64,000 nucleotides of DNA from Sphingomonadales bacterium (lineage in GTDB: Bacteria > Pseudomonadota > Alphaproteobacteria > Sphingomonadales > Sphingomonadaceae): positions 36,862 to 100,861 of the forward strand of contig JAIXYT010000008.1 of assembly GCA_027490095.1 (NCBI GenBank). The letters are read 5' to 3'. Position 1 is the stretch's first letter. Every line of letters starts with the position of its first letter. The translations under genes were made by a program, and so were the position numbers. Under the pieces are notes generated by a model, which saw nothing but the letters and a program-made list of their open reading frames with translations, was not told where the DNA came from and searched no databases. Shown here one piece after another: positions 33,665-42,004 of this stretch.

Positions 33665-36045
33665 CGGGCGCGCCCCAGCAGGCGGGGCATCCAGGCGTCG
33701 GGGGCGTCGCCCACTTCGGCGCGGAGCTTGTCGAGTGCGCGGACGCTGCTTTCGCGGGCCGACAGGATGGTGAGCATGTCGGACATGTCGGACATGTCGA
33801 GCCGGGCGACGACGCTGGAGGCGCCCTGCTTCACGAGCACGCAGCGCAGATGATCCGGGATGGTGCGGACGAGATCGAGCTCGTGGGCGGTGAGGCCGAA
33901 GCCGTCGCAATAGTCGCTGGCCTGGGCGCGCGGATTGCTCATGAAGAGCTGGGTTGCCGACTGCTCGATGATGGTGCTGGCGATGCGGCTTTCGAGTGCG
34001 TCGCTTGCGCTCTGGGTGACGAAGCCGACGGCGCCGTTGCGCTTTCGGATGGTCTTCATCCAGTCCTTCAGGCGGTTCACGAAGACCTCGTCGTCGAGGA
34101 TCCGCCAGCCCTCGTCGATGACGATGAGGGTTGGGTGGCCGTCGAGGCGTTCCTCCACGCGGTGGAACAGGTACATCATGGCCGGCGTGCGGAGCGCGGG
34201 CGCCTCGAGGATCGCCGTCATGTCGAAGCCGGCGACGCGGGCCCCAAGGCCGGTTTCATCCTCGGCATTGTCGAACAGCCAGGCATGTTCGCCCGCGCCG
34301 TACCAGGGGGCGAGGCGGGAGGCGAGGTCGCCGGGCTCCGGGCGGCGGCCGCCTGCGAGCAGCTCGACGAAGTAGCGCAGGCGGCGGAATTCGGAGGCCT
34401 GGGCGAAGTTGGCGTCGACGGCTTCGGCGATGATGGCGGCTTCGTCCGGGTTGGGCCTGCCGGCGGGGGCACCTGCGAGCTGCGCGATCCAGCCGGCGAG
34501 GAAGGCGCGGTTGGTGGGGGTGTCGGGGAGCTTCAGCGGGTTGAAGCCGGTGGGTTCGCCCGGACGGATCACCTCGTAGCGGCCGCCGAGCGCACGGATG
34601 AAGAGTTCGGCGCCGCGGTCCTTGTCGAACAGGATGGTGCGGGGGCCGAACTTCTGGGCCTGGGCGACGAGGAAGTTGAGCACGACGGTCTTGCCCGAGC
34701 CCGAGGGGCCGATGAGGGTGAAGTTGCCGAGATCGCCCTTGTGGAGGTTGAAGAAATAGGGGGTGGAGGAGCTGGTCTCGAGCACGGTGATCGGTTCGCC
34801 CCAGATGCTTCCGGCCGGGTCGCCGATGGGGAAGCCGTGCAGCGAGACGAGGCCGGCGAGGTTCGCGGTGGAGACCATGGCGCGCCGCGCGATGAAGTCG
34901 GCGTTGCCGGGGAACTGGGCCCAGAAGGCGGATTCGAGGTTCACGCTTTCGCGCACCGTGATTCCGCCGAAATCGGCGACGGCGGACTGGACGTCGGCCA
35001 CTGCTGCGTCGAGGGCGGCGAGCGTGGGGGCGCGGACATGGACGGTGAGGTGGTGTTCGCCATAGGCGGCGCCGCCGCCGACGAGATCCTCGCGCGCGGC
35101 CATGAGCTGCTGGCGCTGGCTGACGGTTTCTTCGGACGCTGCCCGGAGCCGGCGCATGGCAAGGCCGATGCGTTCGCCGGCGATCTGGCGATCGAGGAAG
35201 GCGAAGCTTTCGGTGACTGCGAATTCGTGGGGCAGGCGGAGCAGGTTGTCGAGGAGGCCGGGGCCGGTGGTGGCGGGATAGTCCTTGAGCGAGAGCATGG
35301 CGCCCAGCCGCAGGCCGGCTTCGTCGGCGCCGCGCAGTTCGACGGTGTCGATCCCGAAGCTGACGCGCTTGTAGGGCAGATACTGGCCGGCGTCGCCCGA
35401 GGGTTCGAGGACGGGCTGGAGCTCGCCGTTGTAGAGGGCGGAGAGGATTTCGAGCGGTTCGGAGCAGGTGCCGGCGCGGCCCTTGTAGCGGCCCAGCACG
35501 CGGGGCTGGTAGCGGGCGAGCGCGGCGACGAGGCTGGTGCGGGCGGCCGACAGCTCGCGCGAGGCGCGCGCCTGCGCGGCGGCGCGCTCGGCCTCCGGCT
35601 GGAGGCGGCCGAGGCGGGTTGCGATGCGCTCGACGAGGCCGACCTTGCCTACGGGTGTGCGCCGCACGAGCGTGAGGACGAGGTCGTTGACGAAGATGCG
35701 GCGGCCGGCGAGCCGTGCCTTCCAGGCCGTATCGAGGTCGCGGGCGAAGCCGTCGGGCTGGCGCTGCACCAGTTCCGTTGCCACCCGTCGCCGGATGACA
35801 TGGGCGTAGAGCATCAGCTGGGAGCCGGCGATGGCGCGGAACATCACGTCGCGCACGGCGTGGAGGTAGTTGAGCGTGTCGGTGTCGGCGGTTTCGAAGG
35901 GGTAGCCTTCGAGCCGGATCATCTGGAGGAGGTCGCCGCTGCGGGTGAGGAGCGTCTCGTCGTCGAGGTGGCCTGCGTAGGGCAGGCGGTCGCCTGCCCG
36001 CGGGTCGTCGGGGACCGCATCGGAGGAGCCGGACCGGAACTTCAT
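33661..36045 (-). CDS. virB4: VirB4 family type IV secretion ATPase
   Basis: A 794-residue ATPase that powers pilus assembly and secretion. The N-terminal CagE/TrbE/VirB domain spans about 170-390, Walker A is GPSGSGKT near residue 435, Walker B is LIVIDEGWRIL near 635, and the arginine/Gln region GFVTQSASDAL follows near 670. ATG 36045 lies one base after the virB3 stop; an upstream in-frame start inside virB3 is not favoured. Three near-perfect copies of the 9-mer CGGACATGT at 33779-33800 give the repeated MSDMSDM near the C-terminus. Confidence 0.92.
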   Translation of the reverse strand: MKFRSGSSDAVPDDPRAGDRLPYAGHLDDETLLTRSGDLLQMIRLEGYPFETADTDTLNYLHAVRDVMFRAIAGSQLMLYAHVIRRRVATELVQRQPDGFARDLDTAWKARLAGRRIFVNDLVLTLVRRTPVGKVGLVERIATRLGRLQPEAERAAAQARASRELSAARTSLVAALARYQPRVLGRYKGRAGTCSEPLEILSALYNGELQPVLEPSGDAGQYLPYKRVSFGIDTVELRGADEAGLRLGAMLSLKDYPATTGPGLLDNLLRLPHEFAVTESFAFLDRQIAGERIGLAMRRLRAASEETVSQRQQLMAAREDLVGGGAAYGEHHLTVHVRAPTLAALDAAVADVQSAVADFGGITVRESVNLESAFWAQFPGNADFIARRAMVSTANLAGLVSLHGFPIGDPAGSIWGEPITVLETSSSTPYFFNLHKGDLGNFTLIGPSGSGKTVVLNFLVAQAQKFGPRTILFDKDRGAELFIRALGGRYEVIRPGEPTGFNPLKLPDTPTNRAFLAGWIAQLAGAPAGRPNPDEAAIIAEAVDANFAQASEFRRLRYFVELLAGGRRPEPGDLASRLAPWYGAGEHAWLFDNAEDETGLGARVAGFDMTAILEAPALRTPAMMYLFHRVEERLDGHPTLIVIDEGWRILDDEVFVNRLKDWMKTIRKRNGAVGFVTQSASDALESRIASTIIEQSATQLFMSNPRAQASDYCDGFGLTAHELDLVRTIPDHLRCVLVKQGASSVVARLDMSDMSDMLTILSARESSVRALDKLRAEVGDAPDAWMPRLLGRAR

Positions 36046-36046
36046 G

Positions 36047-36331
36047 TCAGGGCTGGTAGCTGTTGCAGCCCCAGGTTCCATAGGTGCGGGATCGGCCGCA
36101 CATGCGGACCGAGGTGAACCACAGATCGAAGATGCGCGGTTCCTTGAGCGAGGCGAGGTAGCCGACGGCGTGGATCACCAGCGCGAGCGGGACGGCCCAG
36201 AAGGAGCGCGTGATCAGGAACAGCTCGGTCGTGAGGACCGCGTTCAGGATGAAGAAGCTGTAGGTGACTCCGCCGAACATCTGCGGCTCGGTGAGCGCGC
36301 GGAACACGGGAACACGGGCGAGGGGCTGCAT
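36047..36331 (-). CDS. virB3: VirB3 family type IV secretion protein
   Basis: A 94-residue inner-membrane protein with two adjacent hydrophobic segments (about 20-38 and 42-60) in the VirB3 pattern: PVFRALTEPQMFGGVTYSFF followed by LVIHAVGYLASLKEPRIFDL. VirB3 works with VirB4 in pilus biogenesis. The start is 3 bp after the virB2 stop. Confidence 0.9.
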   Translation of the reverse strand: MQPLARVPVFRALTEPQMFGGVTYSFFILNAVLTTELFLITRSFWAVPLALVIHAVGYLASLKEPRIFDLWFTSVRMCGRSRTYGTWGCNSYQP

Positions 36332-36334
36332 CCG

Positions 36335-36652
36335 TCACCCCGAGGCGAAGGAGCGGATGCCCGCCACGATGGAGGTCGCCCCGAAGAGGATGAAGGTGCC
36401 GAACACGACGGTGGCCCCGAAGCGCCAGTTGATCCGGCCGGTGAGCATCATGAGGCCGACGACGGCGACCGCGATCACGGCTGCGGTGGTGGCGACATTG
36501 CCCAGCAGGGTTGCCTGCATCCAGGTGAGGGCCGCGAGGATGGGGCCCGAGCCCTGCGGATCCGTGACGACCGTTGCCTGCGCGGCCGCGGAGCCCGTGT
36601 GGAGGATCGCGGCGAGGATCGCGACCGATGCGGCAAACCGTCTGACATGCAT
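36335..36652 (-). CDS. virB2: VirB2 family pilin
   Basis: A 105-residue pilin precursor. The signal peptide covers about 1-25 (ASVAILAAILHTGSAAAQA). The mature protein has two helices at about 45-65 and 75-95 (VATTAAVIAVAVVGLMMLTG and WRFGATVVFGTFILFGATSI), the usual VirB2/TrbC architecture. The frame is open far upstream, but ATG 36652 gives the expected signal peptide. An 80-bp gap separates it from virB1. Confidence 0.88.
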   Translation of the reverse strand: MHVRRFAASVAILAAILHTGSAAAQATVVTDPQGSGPILAALTWMQATLLGNVATTAAVIAVAVVGLMMLTGRINWRFGATVVFGTFILFGATSIVAGIRSFASG

Positions 36653-36732
36653 CGCGAATGGTTCCCTGAGAGCGACCGCGCCGGTCCGGCGCGCAGTGGG
36701 CCGGGGCACAAAAACCGTGCGGGGGCCGCGTG

Positions 36733-37407
36733 TCAACGGCCTTCTGCCGCTGCTTCGTCGGCGAGGCGTGAAATGACCTGCCGGACATAGGAGCGGGTTT
36801 CGCGGTAGGGGGGAATGCCCTTGTGGCGCAGCACCGCGCCCGGGCCCGCATTGTAGCCGGCGAGGGCGAGCTCGAGGTTGTTGCCGAAGAGGTCCAGCAG
36901 GTAGCGCAGGTAGCGGGCGCCGCCCATCACGTTCTGCACGGGGTCTGCGGGGTCGACTCCGAGGTCGCGCGCGGTTCCCGGCATGAGCTGCATCACACCG
37001 AGCGCGCCTGCGGGTGACACGGCCCGTGCCTGGAAGCGGGATTCGGTGAAGGCGACGGCGTTCAGCAGGCTTTCGCTGAGGCCGAACTGGGCGGCTGCGG
37101 CCTGGAAATGGGGGCGGAGTTCCGGCGGCGGCGTGCGCGGGGCGCGCGTGCCGGCGGTGGTGCCGGGTGCGGGGCTGCCGATGAGGGCGACGGCCGGAGC
37201 GGCGGCAGGGGCGGCGGGCGGCGGTGCCCAGCCCTGCGGCTGGCGGACGGACGGTCTGGCCGGGGGCTGCGCGCCATAGGGTGTTTCCGTGACCATCCGG
37301 CCGCCTTCGGTGACCCGGAAGACTTCGGCACGGGCCGGGATCGCTGCCGATGCTGCGAGCGCGGCAAGCGCGACAGGCAGACGAGACAGGAAAGACGGGA
37401 CCGGCAT
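36733..37407 (-). CDS. virB1: VirB1-like lytic transglycosylase
   Basis: A 224-residue periplasmic muramidase that opens the peptidoglycan for the secretion channel. Signal peptide at about 1-27, Pro/Ala-rich linker to about 95, and an SLT domain from about 97 to 215. The catalytic Glu122 lies in AFTESRFQARAVSPAGALGV, followed by MQLMPGTARDLGV and LALAGYNAGPGAVLRHKG. ATG 37407 is chosen for the signal peptide and a weak GAGACAG SD. First gene of the T4SS operon. Confidence 0.88.
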   Translation of the reverse strand: MPVPSFLSRLPVALAALAASAAIPARAEVFRVTEGGRMVTETPYGAQPPARPSVRQPQGWAPPPAAPAAAPAVALIGSPAPGTTAGTRAPRTPPPELRPHFQAAAAQFGLSESLLNAVAFTESRFQARAVSPAGALGVMQLMPGTARDLGVDPADPVQNVMGGARYLRYLLDLFGNNLELALAGYNAGPGAVLRHKGIPPYRETRSYVRQVISRLADEAAAEGR

Positions 37408-37853
37408 GACTGTCTCTATAGGCTGCATGTCCGGAGTGGAAAAAGCGCAATCTGGTGGGCGGTCGTGCAAGTTCTGTGGATATTTTCTTGCGCAGCTTCT
37501 TGACATTGCGACGTTTCGGATGTTTCCTGCGCGCAAGGCAAGAACATCCTGGCACAGGAGTTCCATGTCTTGCTGTCCGGGACTGTGTTCCCCGACGGCA
37601 GGCTTGGGCGAACCGGTCAAGGAAAAACAACAACTGCCGTGAAGGTCGCTGTGTCAATGCAGAACCCGTTTGCGTTTGGTGCCGACGGCACCGGTGTGTC
37701 CCGCGCCCATGGCGCGCCTTGCGTTGCCCGCGCTGCCGCTGCGCGCCCTGCGCATGCCCCCATTTCCGTCCCTTGGATACCGACGCCTGCCGGCGCCGCT
37801 GCAATCCGGCTGAGCCCCGCGGCCGGTTCGACCCTGTTTGAAGGAGCCGGAGC
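37408..37853. other. Divergent intergenic region between virB1 and the DUF1800 gene
   Basis: This 446-bp region must contain the promoter of the T4SS operon (leftward) and of the DUF1800/DUF1501 pair (rightward). It is locally AT-richer around 37440-37530, with a forward TTGACA near 37499. TATAGA near 37418 on the minus strand could be a -10 for virB1. I see no convincing gene, and the short frames here resemble no family I know. Confidence 0.5.
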
Positions 37854-39716
37854 ATGACCGATCGGCTTGTCGGGACCCTTGACCTCGAGCCTGCCGAGGC
37901 GCCCGCTTCGGCGGATCCCCGCCCGGACATCGACGTGCCGACGGCCGATGGGCTGCCGTCTGCAAGCCAGTCGAGGGGGGCGCTGGCGACGGCTGCGGCC
38001 CTTGTGCTTGCGGCCTGCGGCGGCGAGGAGGCCGGCCCTTCGGGCGGAACCTCGTCCGGCGGCAGCACGGTTGCAGCACCCCCGCCGCCGCCACCTGCCT
38101 GGCTGTCGCGGCCCCAGTCCGTGCAGGAGGCCGCGCGCTTCCTGCTGCATGCCGGCTTCTCGGCGACGGACGATTCGATCGCGTCGGTCCGCGACCTCGG
38201 CTATTCGGCCTGGCTGGATCGGGAGATGGCGCGGCCGGTCGAGAACCTTGCGTGGGACTGGATGGAGGCCCAGGGCTACAACGGGATCGACACCAACAAT
38301 TACTTCGACAACAGCTATCCGGGTGACCGGGTGATGTGGCGGGAGCTTGTCAGCTCGCCCGACCAGCTGCGCAAGCGGGTTGCCCTGGCGCTGTCGGAGA
38401 TCTTCGTGATCAGCCTCAACGGGCTCGACTTCTCGTGGCGCTCGTCTGCGATGGCCTACTATTGGGACCAGCTGGTCACGAACGCCTTCGGCAGCTTCCG
38501 CACCCTGCTGCAGGACGTGACCCTGAACCCGGCGATGGGGGTGTATCTCAGCACGCGCGGCAACCAGCGGGAGGATACGCGCACGGGCCGGGTTCCGGAC
38601 GAGAATTATGCCCGCGAGGTGATGCAGCTGTTCACGATCGGGCTGGCCGAGCTGAACCCGGATGGAACGCCGCGGCTGGATTCCGCCGGCAAGCAGATCG
38701 ACACCTACACCTCGTCGGATGTGAGCAATCTCGCGCGCGTGTTCACCGGCTATGATTTCGACGCGACGGGCAATGTGCGCACCACGCTTGCCAACGGGCG
38801 GCGGATCGATGCGCCGGCCTATACGCGGCGGCCGATGACGACGAACGGCGCGGTGTTCCTGAACCCGACCACGACCAGCCGCCATTCGCTGCTGCAGAAG
38901 GCGTTCCTGGGGGTGACGATCCCGGAGAACACGGATGCTGCGACGTCGCTGAAGACGGCGCTGGACACGCTGTCGAACCACCGCAACGTGGGGCCCTTCT
39001 TCGGCCGGCAGATGATCCAGCGGCTGGTGACCAGCAACCCGAGCCCTGCCTATGTGAGCCGGGTGGCGGCTGCGTTCGACAACAATGGGGCAGGCGTGCG
39101 CGGCGACCTGAAGGCGGTTGTGAAGGCCGTGCTGACCGACCAGGAGGCGCTGGACCCCGCGGGACTGACATCGAACAGCTTCGGGAAGGTGCGCGAGCCG
39201 ATCGTCCGCCTGGCGCAGTGGGCGCGGAGCTTCGGCGCCACCTCGTCGGACGGCCGCTGGCTGATGGGAGACCTGAGCAACCCGGCCACCCAGCTTGGGC
39301 AGAGCCCGATGCGCTCGCCTTCGGTGTTCAACTTCTTCCGGCCGGGCTTCGTGCCGCCGAACACGGCGATCGCCGACCAGCGGCTGACGGCGCCCGAGTT
39401 CCAGATCGTCAACGAGACGTCGGTGTCGGGCTATGTGAACTTCATGACCAACGTCATCCGGAGCGGCATTTCGGGCAATGTGGTCGCGACCTATGCCGAC
39501 CTGCTGACGCAGGTGCTGGACCCGGAGAAGCTGCTGGACCGGGTGGACCTGCTGCTGACCGCCGGGCAGCTGACGGCAGCGACGCGCACGGAAATCCTGA
39601 CTGCGCTTCGGGCGACCACGGTCACCGAGACGAGCACGGACAGCGTGAAGCGCAACCGGGTGTACACCGCCGTCCTGCTGGTGATGGCGAGCCCCGAATA
39701 TCTGATCCAGCGATAG
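37854..39716 (+). CDS. DUF1800 family exported protein, possible lipoprotein
   Basis: A 620-residue protein of DUF1800, a family almost always found next to DUF1501 genes and of unknown function. The conserved parts are AARFLLHAGFSATDDSIASV near residue 90, FGSFRTLLQDVTLNPAMGVY near 215, DENYAREVMQLFTIGL near 250, and RSPSVFNFFRPGFVPP near 485. Unusually, a hydrophobic stretch with a lipobox (ATAAALVLAAC, Cys near 53) starts only after about 40 polar residues. ATG 37854 has AAGGAG upstream. Export followed by lipidation is possible, but the long leader before the signal is atypical. Confidence 0.8.
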   Translation: MTDRLVGTLDLEPAEAPASADPRPDIDVPTADGLPSASQSRGALATAAALVLAACGGEEAGPSGGTSSGGSTVAAPPPPPPAWLSRPQSVQEAARFLLHAGFSATDDSIASVRDLGYSAWLDREMARPVENLAWDWMEAQGYNGIDTNNYFDNSYPGDRVMWRELVSSPDQLRKRVALALSEIFVISLNGLDFSWRSSAMAYYWDQLVTNAFGSFRTLLQDVTLNPAMGVYLSTRGNQREDTRTGRVPDENYAREVMQLFTIGLAELNPDGTPRLDSAGKQIDTYTSSDVSNLARVFTGYDFDATGNVRTTLANGRRIDAPAYTRRPMTTNGAVFLNPTTTSRHSLLQKAFLGVTIPENTDAATSLKTALDTLSNHRNVGPFFGRQMIQRLVTSNPSPAYVSRVAAAFDNNGAGVRGDLKAVVKAVLTDQEALDPAGLTSNSFGKVREPIVRLAQWARSFGATSSDGRWLMGDLSNPATQLGQSPMRSPSVFNFFRPGFVPPNTAIADQRLTAPEFQIVNETSVSGYVNFMTNVIRSGISGNVVATYADLLTQVLDPEKLLDRVDLLLTAGQLTAATRTEILTALRATTVTETSTDSVKRNRVYTAVLLVMASPEYLIQR

Positions 39717-39727
39717 GGAGACGACCG

Positions 39728-41161
39728 GTGCCCGTGAGCCGACTTGACGAGATCACGCGCCGCGCCTTCCTGCGGCGCAGCAGCGAACTGGCCGTGATGG
39801 GGGGTGGCGCCTCGTTCGCGATGACCATGTCGTCCATCGCCCATGCCGCCAGCAACGAGGATTATCGCGCCCTTGTGTGCATCTTCCTGAACGGTGGCAA
39901 TGACCATGCGAACACGCTGATCCCCTATGACAGCCCGAACTACGATCGCTACAGCGCGATCCGGGGCGGTGGGCCGGGGCAGACGGCCGGCGGGATTGCC
40001 CGGGCACGGGCCGACCTTGCGAACAGCGTGCTGCTGCCGTCGAACGGGCAGACGCTGACCGACGGGATCACCTATGCGCTGGCGCCGGAAATGCCGCGGC
40101 TGAAGGCCCTGTTCGATGGCGGGAAGATGGGCTTGATGCTGAACGTCGGGCCGCTGGTTGTGCCGCTGACCCGGGCGCAGTACCAGAGCCAGGATCGGGC
40201 GACCTTCCCGCTGCCGCCCAGGCTGTTCTCGCACAATGACCAGCAGTCGGTGTGGCAGTCGCTGTCGCCCGAAGGCTCGACCATCGGCTGGGGCGGGCGG
40301 CTGGGGGACATTACCCAGTCGCAGAACAGCAATGTGCTGTTCACCTGCATTTCCGCGACCGGGAACGCGGTGTTCCTTTCGGGTGACCGGACGCTGCAGT
40401 ACCAGATCTCGAACAGCGGGGCGATCGCCGTCAGCGCGATCAAGTCGGCGAACACCTACGGGTCCACCGCGGTGAGCGCTGCCCTGCGGTCGATCATGAC
40501 GCGCAGCGGCAGCCACCTGTTCGAGGCGGAGTATAATGCGGTTGCCAAGCGGTCGATCGATGCCGAAGCCGTGGTTGCGGCGGCGCTGCAGCCGATCACG
40601 CTGCAGACGTCGTTCGTGCCGCCGGCCGGGACCGGGACCAACACGCTGGCCAACCAGCTGCTGATCGTCGCCCGGATGATCGCGGCCCGGCAGGCGCTTG
40701 GCGTGAAGCGGCAGGTGTTCTTCGTGTCGATGGGGGGCTTCGACCACCATGACAATCTGATCGCCGGCCATGCGACCTTGCTGTCGCGGATCGATTTCGC
40801 GATGGACGCCTTCTATCGCGCGACTGTCGAACTGGGCATTTCGGAAAATGTGACGGCGTTCACGGCGTCGGACTTCGGCCGCACGCTGACCTCGAACGGC
40901 GACGGGTCGGACCATGGCTGGGGGGCGCACCATTTCGTCATGGGCGGCGCGGTGCAGGGCGGGCGCTTCTATGGCGTCGCCCCGCAGGTTTCGACCACCA
41001 GCAATGACCAGGTGGGGCAGGGGCGGCTTTTGCCGACCACCTCGGTCGACCAGTATGCGGCGACGCTCGCGCGCTGGTTCGGGGTGTCCGACAGCAACAT
41101 CTCGACGATCCTTCCGAACATCGGCCGATTTGCGAGCCGCGACCTGGGCTTCCTGGGCTGA
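39728..41161 (+). CDS. DUF1501 family Tat-exported protein
   Basis: A 477-residue protein of DUF1501, distantly related to the sulfatase/alkaline-phosphatase superfamily. The N-terminus has a twin-arginine signal (TRRAFLRRS, then GGASFAMTMSSIAHAA), so it is exported folded. Conserved pieces are LVCIFLNGGNDHANTLIPYD near residue 50, VFFVSMGGFDHHDNL near 335, and the DFGRTLTSNGDGSDHGWGAH metal-type motif near 380. The start is GTG 39728 with GGGAG seven bases upstream. It follows the DUF1800 gene by 11 bp, the standard pairing. Confidence 0.85.
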   Translation: MPVSRLDEITRRAFLRRSSELAVMGGGASFAMTMSSIAHAASNEDYRALVCIFLNGGNDHANTLIPYDSPNYDRYSAIRGGGPGQTAGGIARARADLANSVLLPSNGQTLTDGITYALAPEMPRLKALFDGGKMGLMLNVGPLVVPLTRAQYQSQDRATFPLPPRLFSHNDQQSVWQSLSPEGSTIGWGGRLGDITQSQNSNVLFTCISATGNAVFLSGDRTLQYQISNSGAIAVSAIKSANTYGSTAVSAALRSIMTRSGSHLFEAEYNAVAKRSIDAEAVVAAALQPITLQTSFVPPAGTGTNTLANQLLIVARMIAARQALGVKRQVFFVSMGGFDHHDNLIAGHATLLSRIDFAMDAFYRATVELGISENVTAFTASDFGRTLTSNGDGSDHGWGAHHFVMGGAVQGGRFYGVAPQVSTTSNDQVGQGRLLPTTSVDQYAATLARWFGVSDSNISTILPNIGRFASRDLGFLG

Positions 41162-41200
41162 GGTTCGCGCCCGGCGCGGACGCCGGTTGTGCGCGGTGGC

Positions 41201-42004
41201 TCAGACGCGCGCGGTGCCGATGAGAGTCGGGCGGCCGCCGCCGTCGTATGCTGTGCATTCGACGCCGACCGCGGTTCGGCTTGCGGTTGCGACGAGGCCG
41301 CGGCCTGCCACGAGGGGGGCGAGCGCCCTGTAGTGGAACTGGCGGGGTGCGCCGCCTACAAGCCCTGCGGCGAGATTGAGGAGGATGGTTGCCTGCAAGG
41401 GGCCATGGACGAGGAGGCCTTCATGCCCCTCGACCCCGATCGCATGGGCGTCGCTCAGGTGGATGAGGTGGGCGTTGAAGGTGAGGGCCGAATAGCGGGC
41501 GAGGAGTGCGGGCGGCGTGTCGATGTGCCGGCGGAGGTCGGCAGGCGGGATGGGGCCGGCTTGCGCGTGCGATGCGGACGGACCGTCGGCGGCGGGGCGA
41601 TAGACGATGTCCTGGCGTTCGGTCGCCAGCGTTTCGCCATCGACATGATAGCTGTGGTCGAAGCCGGTGAGGATGAAGGGACCGCTGCTGCCCTGCTTGT
41701 GGTCGAGGGGGCGGAGACTGGTGCGGCGTTCGATCGGCACACCCGCGGGGAAGGGGCGGTGCTGTTCGAGGGCGCCACCGACCCACATGCGCCGGGGGTA
41801 TTCGGCCTCGGGGATGGGGTGGAGGCGCGGGGGGTGACCGTCGGGGCCGAGCTCTGCGGTGGGCGCGAGCGGCGGGAAGAGGCACCAGTGGGCGCCGAGC
41901 GGGGCGCTGCCTTCGGGAGCCGGCGCCAGCCATGGGCCGAGCGTTGCGTGGAAGCGGGCGAGGAGGCCGGGCTCCAGCCTGTCGGTGGCGGTGATGTCAG
42001 CCAT
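41201..42004 (-). CDS. HTD2-type hot-dog acyl-CoA hydratase (mesaconyl-C4-CoA or itaconyl-CoA hydratase-like)
   Basis: A 267-residue double hot-dog protein. PRRMWVGGALEQHRPFPAGV near residue 70, RQDIVYRPA near 130 and the second-domain block LTFNAHLIHLSDAHAIGVEG with LLVHGPLQAT near 180-205 match the HTD2/mesaconyl-C4-CoA hydratase group. It should hydrate a branched or dicarboxylic enoyl-CoA. ATG 42004 lies eight bases inside the CoA-transferase gene. Third gene of an operon with an acyl-CoA dehydrogenase and a class III CoA-transferase. Confidence 0.78.
   Translation of the reverse strand: MADITATDRLEPGLLARFHATLGPWLAPAPEGSAPLGAHWCLFPPLAPTAELGPDGHPPRLHPIPEAEYPRRMWVGGALEQHRPFPAGVPIERRTSLRPLDHKQGSSGPFILTGFDHSYHVDGETLATERQDIVYRPAADGPSASHAQAGPIPPADLRRHIDTPPALLARYSALTFNAHLIHLSDAHAIGVEGHEGLLVHGPLQATILLNLAAGLVGGAPRQFHYRALAPLVAGRGLVATASRTAVGVECTAYDGGGRPTLIGTARV

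Noticed and set aside
29531..37407. T4SS operon as part of an integrative conjugative element
   Set aside because: No integrase, relaxase, coupling protein, attachment repeats or flanking tRNA are visible, and base composition matches the neighbours.
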